Below are positions 53,879-61,571 of a stretch of DNA of 64,000 bases, in pieces. The translations under genes were made by a program, and so were the position numbers. The notes below the pieces were generated by a model. It was not told where the DNA came from, made no database searches, and saw nothing but the letters and a program-made list of their open reading frames with translations. The DNA is from Planctomycetales bacterium ZRK34. GTDB taxonomy: Bacteria; Planctomycetota; Phycisphaerae; Phycisphaerales; Zrk34. The DNA is taken from positions 2,539,850 to 2,603,849 of the forward strand of contig CP050848.1 in assembly GCA_014873095.1 (NCBI GenBank), written 5' to 3'. How positions within the stretch are numbered: the stretch's first letter is position 1; each line of letters opens with the position of its first letter.

Positions 53879-54337
53879 ATGAGTCGACGCCGGTCCAAGC
53901 GCATGAAGCAGTTGAATCTCACGTCGATGCTGGACGTGTGTTTCCTCCTGCTGATATTTTTCGTGCTCACGGCCAGCTTCGATCTCGGCGAGGGGATTCT
54001 GCCGACGGAATTGCCGCACGACGGACTGTCCGCCAATGCCAATCCAACCACGCCGCCGCCGATGCCGTTGAACATTGCGCTACGCAGTCTCGGCGGTGAT
54101 GATGTGTCGATTCAGGTTTCGGGCATGACCGCGGCGCCGGCCGATTTTCATGAGCTTTACGCCGTGTTGGCTGATCACCGCTACGACCCGGCGACCAACC
54201 CGACTGCGCCGTACATGGAAGAAGATCCGATCACCATCACCCCCGACCGCACCGTGCGCTGGGCACATGTGGTCAACGCATTCAACGCCGCCCGACGGGC
54301 GCGCTATGCGAATGTTCAGTTCGCACAAGCCAGATAA
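53879..54337 (+). CDS. ExbD/TolR family protein (3)
   Basis: 152 aa from ATG 53879; a GTG two codons earlier (53873) would join it to the previous gene without a gap. KQLNLTSMLDVCFLLLIFFV has the membrane Asp at residue 19. The periplasmic part has SLGGDDVSIQVSGMTAAPAD, NPTAPYMEEDPITITPDRTV and WAHVVNAFNAARRARYANVQ, matching ExbD (2). Three ExbD-type subunits next to one ExbB suggest mixed or alternative complexes. Confidence 0.92.
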   Translation: MSRRRSKRMKQLNLTSMLDVCFLLLIFFVLTASFDLGEGILPTELPHDGLSANANPTTPPPMPLNIALRSLGGDDVSIQVSGMTAAPADFHELYAVLADHRYDPATNPTAPYMEEDPITITPDRTVRWAHVVNAFNAARRARYANVQFAQAR

Positions 54338-54347
54338 CGAGCCACCG

Positions 54348-57071
54348 ATGACGATAAAGCCGGCCAATCTCAGATGTGTTCTTGTCGCCATGGTGCTGAC
54401 CTGCGGGGTCGGCGCTTCCGCCTTTGCGCAAGTTTCTTCCCGCCTCGACGATGCCCAGTTCATTCAGGGCCTGCGCGAGCGCGGCATGAAAGAACTGCTG
54501 CTGTACTACCTCGACAAGCATCCGCCGGAAGATCCGGTCCAGCTTCTCGAGATCAAGATCGAACAGCAGCGACTGATCTTCGAAGACCCCACCGAGTCCA
54601 ACGAGCGCCGCGCCCAGGCGGCCCTCGACGTCGTCGACGCGTATCGCAATCTCATTGAAAAAGCGCCGATCACGCATTGGAAGCAGCCGATCTGGAAGAT
54701 CGACATGGTGGCGTTTGTGCTCGAGCAGGTGTTGCCGGTGCGGTACATCAACGCCGCCGAGTTTGTCGAGTTCGGTCTACCGACGCTCGATCAGCGCCAG
54801 GCTTTTGACAAGCTCGTGGCCGAGGCCGCCCAGATGATGGAACTGGCCGGCGATGAGCATTTCCGCCTGATCGGCGATCTGCCCCGCCGCAAGGATTTCG
54901 AACTCGACTTCGTCAACAACGGCCGGTGGGAAACGATCAAGACTGATGTCGGCGAATTGCGCCTGCCGTTCTACCGGGCGTGGTCGTTTTACATGAGCAC
55001 GCTGACAAGCAAGCCGACCAAGGTGAATGATCACCTGGCGCAAGCAAAGGTTGATCTGACCAAGGTCGTCGGCGGCGAGAAGCTTAACGACGCAGGCATC
55101 AGTCGCGCCACCAGTCTGCTCGGCCGTGTGTACATCGGCCTTAAAAAGTACGATGAGGCGCTGCGTCAGCTGGATGCCGCCGCCGAGAAGGCGCCCAAGG
55201 ATTCGCTGGACCTGATGAAGGTCAATCTCGCCAAGACCGAAGCCCTGAACCTGTCCAAGAAGCAGGCTGACGCCCTGAAGCTTCTGGCGGAGGTGCAGAC
55301 GACCAAGCCGGCGACCGAAAGCCCGATCCTGTTGGTTCTGACTTACGACCGCGAGTTTCAGATCACCAAGGATCAGACGGTTTATCCGAAACTGTTCAAC
55401 GCTCCGACCGCGGCACGCTGGAAACCGCTGATCGAGAAGTACGTCAGCGACCGCATCGTCGAGCGCACCGCCGATCAGCCCAAGGATCCGAACAAGCTTG
55501 CGGAGAAGACCCCGCTGGAAGTGCTGGCGAACGTCGACGCCATGGCCGCCAACGCCAACCAGCTCAAGTCCGACGCCCAGAGCGAGACCGACAAGGAAAA
55601 AGCCAAGTCGATGGTCGCCCAGAGCAACGAGCTGTTTGAGTCGGTCGTCAAGACGCTGACCAAGTTCCTCGAACGCAAAGACCTCGACAAGACGATGCAG
55701 GCGCAGGCGCAGTTCAAGATCGGCGCTGCCAACTACCAGCGCGGACGCAACTACGACGCGGCCAAGTCGTTCATCGAACTGGCGGAAAAGTACCCGGATC
55801 AGCCGATGGCCGAGCAGTGCGCCCAGTACGGCGTGCTGCTGATGGAGGAGATTCACAAGCAGTTCAAGGAGAACCAGGAGGCGATTCAGTGGTATCGCCG
55901 GGCGCTGGTGGCTCAACTGGATAAATTCCCCAACAGCGACTTCTCCAAGAAACAGCAGTACACCTACGCGGCCTTCCTCCGCGAACAGAAGGAATACGAA
56001 GAGGCGATCAAGCAGTACGCCAAGGTCGACCCGTCGCATGCGTTCTATGTCGACTCGCTGTATGAATCGCTGGCCTGTCAGACCGAGGTGTGGAAGGCCA
56101 TGCCGGGCGACAAGGACAACAAGGATAAGCGGATTCGTGTCGGCCGGGCGACGGTCGAATTCGCCGACAAGGCGATCTCGGCGCTGGATCAGGCGGTCGG
56201 CCAGGCCCAGGGTAAGCGGCGCGAGAGTCTGCTGTACAAGCAGGGCGATGCGCTGTTGACCAAGGTCGAAGTCATGCAGGGCATCGGTGATGTGGCCAAG
56301 GCCTACATCGAGCTCAAGGACTACGACAAGCAGTTCGCCGACTACCCGGCCCTGGTCTCTTCCAAGCGGCAGATCGCCATCAGTCTGCTGGTGCAGATGG
56401 GGCGCGTCGCCGAAGCCCGCAACGAGATCGAGCAGTACATCAACGCCCACCCCGACGAGGGCGGCGCGATGATCAAGGGCGTGCTCGACAAGGTCAATCA
56501 GCAGACGCATGAAGCCCGTCTCCGCAACGCGCCCGATGAAGCGAAGACACTGGCGAAAGTCGGCACGGACCTTGCCGAGTTTCTGCTGACCTGGGCGAAG
56601 AAGCAGCCCGACTTCGCCAACGACGCTGCGAAGATCAACGCCTTCAAGGACATCCTCGGCGAGCAGCTCATCAACGCCCAGCGGTATGCCGATGCCGAGG
56701 CGTTGTACATGGAGATGTACCGCACCAAGGAAGGGCCCAACTCGCTGCCGGTCGTCTACGGCTTGGCGCGTTCGCTGTTTCATCAGGGGCCGGAGAAGTA
56801 CCCCCAGGCCATGCCGCTGATCAACAAGATTCTCAACCTCGCCCCGGACAAGAGCGCCCCGCTGGTGTGGAACACGTGGGTGATGCGTCTGACGATGCTC
56901 GATCAGCAGCGCGTGGACCTGGCCAAGGACAACAAGAAGGCCGAGTCCGACAAGATGCGCCGCACGATCTTCACGAGCGTGGCGAAGCTGCGGATGTTCG
57001 ACGCCAACCTCGGCACCCCGCAGACCAAGAGCGAACTGCAACGCCTGGAACTGCGCAACCAGCCGCAGTGA
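54348..57071 (+). CDS. Large periplasmic TPR protein of the ExbB/ExbD cluster
   Basis: 907 aa from ATG 54348, 10 nt after the third ExbD. The signal peptide ends GASAFAQV. The body consists of many TPR-like helical pairs, for example LLGRVYIGLKKYDEALRQLD, AQFKIGAANYQRGRNYDAAK, AAFLREQKEYEEAIKQYAKV and INAQRYADAEALYMEMYRTK. There is no enzymatic motif. It would serve as the periplasmic (or outer) scaffold of the ExbB/ExbD/VWA module. An antisense open frame over its length is a composition artefact. A strong terminator follows. Confidence 0.82.
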   Translation: MTIKPANLRCVLVAMVLTCGVGASAFAQVSSRLDDAQFIQGLRERGMKELLLYYLDKHPPEDPVQLLEIKIEQQRLIFEDPTESNERRAQAALDVVDAYRNLIEKAPITHWKQPIWKIDMVAFVLEQVLPVRYINAAEFVEFGLPTLDQRQAFDKLVAEAAQMMELAGDEHFRLIGDLPRRKDFELDFVNNGRWETIKTDVGELRLPFYRAWSFYMSTLTSKPTKVNDHLAQAKVDLTKVVGGEKLNDAGISRATSLLGRVYIGLKKYDEALRQLDAAAEKAPKDSLDLMKVNLAKTEALNLSKKQADALKLLAEVQTTKPATESPILLVLTYDREFQITKDQTVYPKLFNAPTAARWKPLIEKYVSDRIVERTADQPKDPNKLAEKTPLEVLANVDAMAANANQLKSDAQSETDKEKAKSMVAQSNELFESVVKTLTKFLERKDLDKTMQAQAQFKIGAANYQRGRNYDAAKSFIELAEKYPDQPMAEQCAQYGVLLMEEIHKQFKENQEAIQWYRRALVAQLDKFPNSDFSKKQQYTYAAFLREQKEYEEAIKQYAKVDPSHAFYVDSLYESLACQTEVWKAMPGDKDNKDKRIRVGRATVEFADKAISALDQAVGQAQGKRRESLLYKQGDALLTKVEVMQGIGDVAKAYIELKDYDKQFADYPALVSSKRQIAISLLVQMGRVAEARNEIEQYINAHPDEGGAMIKGVLDKVNQQTHEARLRNAPDEAKTLAKVGTDLAEFLLTWAKKQPDFANDAAKINAFKDILGEQLINAQRYADAEALYMEMYRTKEGPNSLPVVYGLARSLFHQGPEKYPQAMPLINKILNLAPDKSAPLVWNTWVMRLTMLDQQRVDLAKDNKKAESDKMRRTIFTSVAKLRMFDANLGTPQTKSELQRLELRNQPQ

Positions 57072-57099
57072 TCGGCGTCTCGAATTTCACGTTTATCAA

Positions 57100-57131
57100 A
57101 AAACCCCTTCGGCTCGCACCGAAGGGGTTTT
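57100..57131. terminator. Bidirectional terminator
   Basis: A 13-bp stem AAAACCCCTTCGG/CCGAAGGGGTTTT (57100-57112 and 57119-57131) with loop CTCGCA. Flanking A- and T-runs suit both the TPR gene (plus) and the EF-hand gene (minus), which converge here. Confidence 0.88.
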
Positions 57132-57158
57132 CATTTATAGAGGTTGAATCAGGAGCGG

Positions 57159-57521
57159 TTATTCATCGCCCTTCTTCTGCTTCTTTTCCTTTTTCTCTTT
57201 CTTTTCTTTCTTATCCTTGTCCTTCTTGTCGCCACCCTTCTTGGTGAAGCCGGCCTTGAACTCATCAAGGCTAAGGTCGCCGCTGCCGTCCTTGTCCAGT
57301 TTGGCGAAGCGGGCCTTGGCTTTGTCAGCCTTTTCGGCCGGGATCTTGCCGAGGAACTCGTCCAGCGTCAGTTTGCCGTCGCTGTCCTTGTCCTTCTTGG
57401 CGAAGACCGTTTCGGGGCCTTTGCCGGGCTTGTCGCCTTTTTCCTTTTCCTTGGCCTGGACCGTGCCGACCATCAGCGCGACCACAACCACCGCTGCCAG
57501 ATAAGACAGTAGCTTACCCAT
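57159..57521 (-). CDS. Exported EF-hand protein with Lys-rich tail
   Basis: 120 aa. The signal peptide ends LMVGTVQAKEK. Two calcium-binding EF-hand loops are visible: DKDSDGKLTLDEF at about 43-55 and DKDGSGDLSLDEF at about 76-88, both with the canonical Asp/Glu positions. The last 25 residues are mostly Lys, Asp and Glu (KKDKDKKEKKEKKEKKQKK). Such small periplasmic calcium-binding proteins are common in Planctomycetes; the partner is unknown. It is divergent from the PSCyt gene, with about 260 nt of non-coding DNA between. Confidence 0.85.
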   Translation of the reverse strand: MGKLLSYLAAVVVVALMVGTVQAKEKEKGDKPGKGPETVFAKKDKDSDGKLTLDEFLGKIPAEKADKAKARFAKLDKDGSGDLSLDEFKAGFTKKGGDKKDKDKKEKKEKKEKKQKKGDE

Positions 57522-57779
57522 TGTGTTACCTCATTGTTGTAACAGGGCCTGCCGCGCCACCGGGAAACGCTCCCGCGTGTGCGGCTGATCTATTGTAACG
57601 TTTAATTTTTGCACCGATTGCAGGGATGGGCCACAATCTGCCGGAATCCTCCGCCCCGGCAATACCCCGCCGCCTGACACGTTGAACACCCCGGCGGATG
57701 ACCGGCCCCGCGGCGCCGTCTATCATTCTTTTCGCAGCTTGAATTGTGTTTTTCGACATCCTTCTACGAGGTGCTGACC

Positions 57780-58973
57780 ATGACCAGGCCGATGGTTTTG
57801 ACTTGGACGCTTGTGGCCGTTTTGTGCGGTACTGCCCAGGCGGCCCCTGTTGACTTCGCCAAGCAGATTCGCCCCATCTTCGCCGAGGCCTGCTACAAGT
57901 GCCACGGTCCGGAAAAGGATAAAGCCGACCTGGCCATGCACACCCGCGCGGCCCTGGAAAAGGGCGGTGAGACCGGCGACACCATCGTCCCCGGCAAGCC
58001 GGACATCAGCGAAATTTACTACCGCATCTCGCTGCCGGCCGACGACGACATGATCATGCCTCCCAAGGGCGACCCGCTGACCAAGCAGCAGGTCGCGCTG
58101 GTCAAGCAATGGATCGCCGAGGGCGCCAAGTATGGTGACTGGACCGAAGACACCGAAGCCCTCAAGGCTCTGAAAAAGGGGCCGCAGCTTCCGGAGGTTC
58201 CGGCCGCCGACGCCAAGGCTCTCACCAAGCTCGGCTCGCTGGGCGCGTTGGCGATGCCGCTGGCACGTGATACGAACCTGCTGAACGTCGACTTCCGGGC
58301 CGTGGCTCCGAACATCGGCGACTCGCACCTGGTCCATCTCAAACCCGTGGCCCAGCAGATCGCCTGGCTCAACCTCGCCGGCACGCAGATCACCAACGAC
58401 GGCCTGGCCGCCCTCGAAGACCTGCCCCACCTGCGCATGCTCCATCTCGAAAAGACCGCCGTCTCCGATGCGGGGCTGGCCCATCTGAAAAAGTGCCGCG
58501 ACCTGACCTACCTGAATCTTTACGACACCAAAATCACCGACGCCGGACTCGCCCACCTCAAGGGCCTGAAAAAACTCGAAAAGCTCTACCTCTGGCAGAC
58601 CCAGGTCACACCCGACGGCGTCAAGGCGCTGCAGGCGGCCCTGCCCGGTGTGCGTATCGACACCGGCTATGTTCCTCCCAAGCCCGAGCCGAAACCCGAG
58701 CCCGAGGCCAAGCCGGCAGACGACAAGAAGATGCCGAAGAAGACCGACGACGCCAAACCCAAAGCCGAGAAGAAACCGGCGGGCGACAAAGACGCCAAGG
58801 CGGCGGCGAAGCTGCCCGACAAGCCGCAGGCGACTTTCGCATCGTTGGCGTCGAAGTTCAAGGCCGGCTCGTGTTGCGACAAGGCGGCCAAGGCCGGCAA
58901 AGATAAGTGCGGCCACCCGTGTTGTGTCGAGGCTTTGGCCAAGGGTGAAGTCTGCTCCAAATGCAACGGGTGA
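57780..58973 (+). CDS. Planctomycete cytochrome c (PSCyt1) protein with leucine-rich repeats
   Basis: 397 aa from ATG 57780 (GAGG upstream). After the signal peptide (ending TAQA) the cytochrome module starts VDFAKQIRPIFAEACYKCHG, with CYKCH at 38-42, and ends with MIMPPKGDPLTKQQVALVKQ, supplying the Met ligand. Residues about 190-300 are leucine-rich repeats (WLNLAGTQITNDGLAALEDL, MLHLEKTAVSDAGLAHLKKC, YLNLYDTKITDAGLAHLKGL). A Pro/Lys-rich linker leads to a Cys-rich tail (CCDKAAKAGKDKCGHPCC, then CSKC) that probably binds metal. An exported redox protein; its partner is not evident. Confidence 0.9.
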   Translation: MTRPMVLTWTLVAVLCGTAQAAPVDFAKQIRPIFAEACYKCHGPEKDKADLAMHTRAALEKGGETGDTIVPGKPDISEIYYRISLPADDDMIMPPKGDPLTKQQVALVKQWIAEGAKYGDWTEDTEALKALKKGPQLPEVPAADAKALTKLGSLGALAMPLARDTNLLNVDFRAVAPNIGDSHLVHLKPVAQQIAWLNLAGTQITNDGLAALEDLPHLRMLHLEKTAVSDAGLAHLKKCRDLTYLNLYDTKITDAGLAHLKGLKKLEKLYLWQTQVTPDGVKALQAALPGVRIDTGYVPPKPEPKPEPEAKPADDKKMPKKTDDAKPKAEKKPAGDKDAKAAAKLPDKPQATFASLASKFKAGSCCDKAAKAGKDKCGHPCCVEALAKGEVCSKCNG

Positions 58974-58997
58974 TCTCTCCCGATATATTGTTCGACC

Positions 58998-59849
58998 ATG
59001 CGTATTCTCGTCACTGGAGCAGGGGGCCAGCTCGGTCCTTATTTGATCGACGCCGTGTCGCGCGCCGGGTGTGAGTTGATCGCCTGGCGCGGGCGTGATG
59101 AAGTCGATCTGACGGACGCCGACGCGGTGCGGCAAGCTTATGAACGGGCTGCTGCGGACGTGGTGATTCACGCGGCGGCCATGTCGCGGCCGGCTTTGGC
59201 GTTTGCCGAACCTGAAGCTGCTCAAGCGGTGAACGTCGACGCCACCCGCCAACTTGTTGAACTCGCCGACCGTGCCGGGGCACGATTGATTTATGTGTCC
59301 ACGGACATGGTCTTCGACGGCGAAGCAGCCCCGTATGCCGAATCGGCTGCTACGGCGCCGCGGTCTGTGTACGGCCGCACGAAGTTGGCCGGCGAAAAGG
59401 AAGTACTCGCCGTAGCGGCGAACATGGTCGTTCGCGTGAGTCTGTTGTACGGCCCGTCGCGCCGCAGTGGGTTCAAAACCCTGTTTGATCAGCAGGTCGC
59501 GGCGATGCGCGCCGGTGAGAAAGCACGGTTGTTCGAAGACGAATGGCGCACGCCGCTCGCGATCAATGACGCCGCCGCGGGACTGGTCGCCGCCGCGCAG
59601 TCCGAGGCTCGCGGGCTTTACCACCTGGGCGGGCCGGAGCGGTTGTCCCGTTTTGAGATGGGGCGGCAGCTTGCTGAATTACTCGGGGCCCCAGCGTCAT
59701 GCCTGCAGGGGTGCAGTCGGCTGTCGATTGAATCTGACGAGCCGCGTCCGCGCGATCTGTCGCTGGACTCAACACGCTGGTCGCAGGCGTTTGCGCATTC
59801 GCCCCGCCGGCGATTTACCGATGCGGCAAGGGCGTTTCTGAACATCTGA
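58998..59849 (+). CDS. RmlD-like NAD(P)-dependent sugar reductase (SDR family)
   Basis: 283 aa. The extended-SDR nucleotide motif GAGGQLG is at 7-13. VVIHAAAMSRPALAFAEPEA, then VSTDMVFDGEAAPYAES, and YGRTKLAGEKEVLA with the catalytic Tyr and Lys follow. These match dTDP-4-dehydrorhamnose reductase (RmlD) and close relatives. No other rml gene is nearby, so a different nucleotide-sugar substrate, or a methionine-adenosyltransferase-beta-like role, cannot be ruled out. It follows the cytochrome gene by 24 nt and may share its transcript. Confidence 0.88.
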   Translation: MRILVTGAGGQLGPYLIDAVSRAGCELIAWRGRDEVDLTDADAVRQAYERAAADVVIHAAAMSRPALAFAEPEAAQAVNVDATRQLVELADRAGARLIYVSTDMVFDGEAAPYAESAATAPRSVYGRTKLAGEKEVLAVAANMVVRVSLLYGPSRRSGFKTLFDQQVAAMRAGEKARLFEDEWRTPLAINDAAAGLVAAAQSEARGLYHLGGPERLSRFEMGRQLAELLGAPASCLQGCSRLSIESDEPRPRDLSLDSTRWSQAFAHSPRRRFTDAARAFLNI

Positions 59850-59884
59850 TATGCGTTGATGGGCCGCGGTGAACTACCCGCTGG

Positions 59885-60475
59885 TCAATACCGACTGCGA
59901 GAGACTGCGGCGGCCAGCAGGGCGAGGCCCATCAGACTCATCGTCGACGGTTCGGGCACGGCAGTGGCGTTAGCAACTGTGATCGTCGGAGCAGAACCTC
60001 CGCTGTCGAAACCACCGATGTCGGAACCCGAGAAGAAGGCAGAGAGTTCAACCTCGGTCGTCTGCGGAGGCAATGCGGCCACGGCGGTGTGCAGGCGCGG
60101 AAGAATGTCCGGCAAGTACTGTTCGTAGTCGGGGCGGCGGGCAAACAGCGAAGGATCGGTCAGCGTCTGAATAGACCGGGGCCGATCGCCGCGCAGTGCG
60201 TCGTCCTCGCCGACCTTGACGACCGATTCCAGGTCGATCAGCGAGTCGCCGTCCAGGCTCAGCGACAGCGGGTCATCGAGCACGACATCGATTGCTGAGT
60301 CATACAGCAGCGAGGTGAGCGGCTGGATGTCTTCAGGGTTTGTGTTGTTCGCCAGCGCGGCCGGTTCGATTCCGGTCGAGGCGGCGGAGGTGCTTGGTTT
60401 CAAGGTGACGGCTGCCGCCAGCAGCAACATTCCAAGAACCAGACTGACAACCCATGATCTCAAACGCGTCGGCAT
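59885..60475 (-). CDS. PEP-CTERM protein
   Basis: 196 aa. An N-terminal hydrophobic helix (WVVSLVLGMLLLAAAVTL) acts as signal peptide. The middle part is acidic and rich in Asp, Leu and Ser (LLYDSAIDVVLDDPLSLSLD, LPPQTTEVELSAFFSGSD), with no recognised domain. The sorting signal is VPEPSTMSLMGLALLAAAVS and then RSRY, a short Arg cluster. It is divergent from parA and convergent with the RmlD-like gene. It does not have the GTAC operator found with the other PEP-CTERM genes. Confidence 0.85.
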   Translation of the reverse strand: MPTRLRSWVVSLVLGMLLLAAAVTLKPSTSAASTGIEPAALANNTNPEDIQPLTSLLYDSAIDVVLDDPLSLSLDGDSLIDLESVVKVGEDDALRGDRPRSIQTLTDPSLFARRPDYEQYLPDILPRLHTAVAALPPQTTEVELSAFFSGSDIGGFDSGGSAPTITVANATAVPEPSTMSLMGLALLAAAVSRSRY

Positions 60476-60593
60476 GCTTGGCCTCCCATAATCCCCTTAC
60501 CGGTGCAATCGGTTCGGCATACCCTCCGCATTAGGTTGGATAAGGGATTTACACACAGAAAAGTGGCACAGGCCGCGCCGGCGGCGAGTCTGT

Positions 60594-60599
60594 TATACT
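60594..60599 (+). promoter_or_regulatory. -10 box of parA
   Basis: TATACT lies 36 nt before the GTG start. No convincing -35 box was found at the matching distance. Confidence 0.45.
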
Positions 60600-60635
60600 C
60601 AACGGACGCTTTGGGGCGTGTTATCGGAGACGAGC

Positions 60636-61571
60636 GTGAACGGCACCGTTCGCATCATCGCGCTGATGAATCAGAAGGGCGGCGTGGGCAAGACGACCAC
60701 GACCGTCAATCTCGGCGCTGCGCTGGCTGAGGCCGGCCGCCGGGTGTTGCTGATCGACCTGGACCCCCAGGCCCATCTGACCCTGCACGTCGGCGTCGAT
60801 CCCACAGCCCAGCGCCATAGCGTCTACGACCTGCTCATGGATGCGGACCTGGCCGCCGACGGGATCGTTACGCGTGTCGGCGAACGGTTGGACGTGATCG
60901 GCGCCGAGGTCGACCTGGCCGGCGCCGAGCAGGAACTGCACGACGCCGCGGATCGTCAGGCGGTGCTCAAGCGCAAGATCGGGTCGGTCGCCGAGCGTTA
61001 CGACTTCGTGCTGATCGACTGCCCGCCGAGCCTGGGGCTTCTGACGATGAACGCCCTCGTTGCCGCCAACGAGGTGATCGTGCCGATGCAGGCGCACTTT
61101 CTGGCGCTGCAGGGGCTCAGCAAACTGCTGGAGACCGTTCAACTCGTGCGCCAGCACATGAACACCTCGCTGAAAGTCACCGGTGTGGTGCTCTGCGCTC
61201 ACGAGGGATTCACCAAGCTGGCCGGCGAGGTCGTCGCTGATCTGCAGAACTTTTTCGACGCGGCGCGCAAGTTTGCCATGCCGTGGTCCGGCGCGAAGAT
61301 CTTTCAGCCGCCGGTGCGAAAGAACATCAAGCTGGCTGAATGCCCGAGCTTCGGGCAGACGATCTTTCAGTATGAACCCAACTGCGCCGGGGCGGTGGAT
61401 TACCAGGCGCTGGCGCAGGCGGTGATCGGCGAGTCCATGCCCAACCCGCAGGCGACCCGCGAAGAGCACGCACCGCAGGCGGGACTTCAAATCAATGTCG
61501 AAGCAGCGCCGGAGCAATCCGCCTCCGAGTCGTCTGCACAGCACGAACAAGCCGGCGAGTCACACGCATGA
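60636..61571 (+). CDS. ParA-family ATPase
   Basis: 311 aa from GTG 60636, with GGAG 6 nt upstream. The deviant Walker A is [16 protein letters not shown] at about 11-26, followed by [17 protein letters not shown] (Walker A') and [18 protein letters not shown] (Walker B). The last about 50 residues are Glu/Ala/Gln-rich and probably disordered. It belongs to the Soj/ParA group that positions chromosomes or other cargo. No parB or parS site was recognised beside it, so the role may be positioning of another structure. Its stop codon overlaps the start of the MurJ fusion gene by 4 nt. Confidence 0.92.
   Translation: MNGTVRIIALMNQKGGVGKTTTTVNLGAALAEAGRRVLLIDLDPQAHLTLHVGVDPTAQRHSVYDLLMDADLAADGIVTRVGERLDVIGAEVDLAGAEQELHDAADRQAVLKRKIGSVAERYDFVLIDCPPSLGLLTMNALVAANEVIVPMQAHFLALQGLSKLLETVQLVRQHMNTSLKVTGVVLCAHEGFTKLAGEVVADLQNFFDAARKFAMPWSGAKIFQPPVRKNIKLAECPSFGQTIFQYEPNCAGAVDYQALAQAVIGESMPNPQATREEHAPQAGLQINVEAAPEQSASESSAQHEQAGESHA

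Noticed and set aside
60636..61571. Chromosome-segregation parABS locus
   Set aside because: Only a ParA-type ATPase is present; no parB follows and no repeated parS-like 16-mers were seen nearby, so the origin region is not supported.
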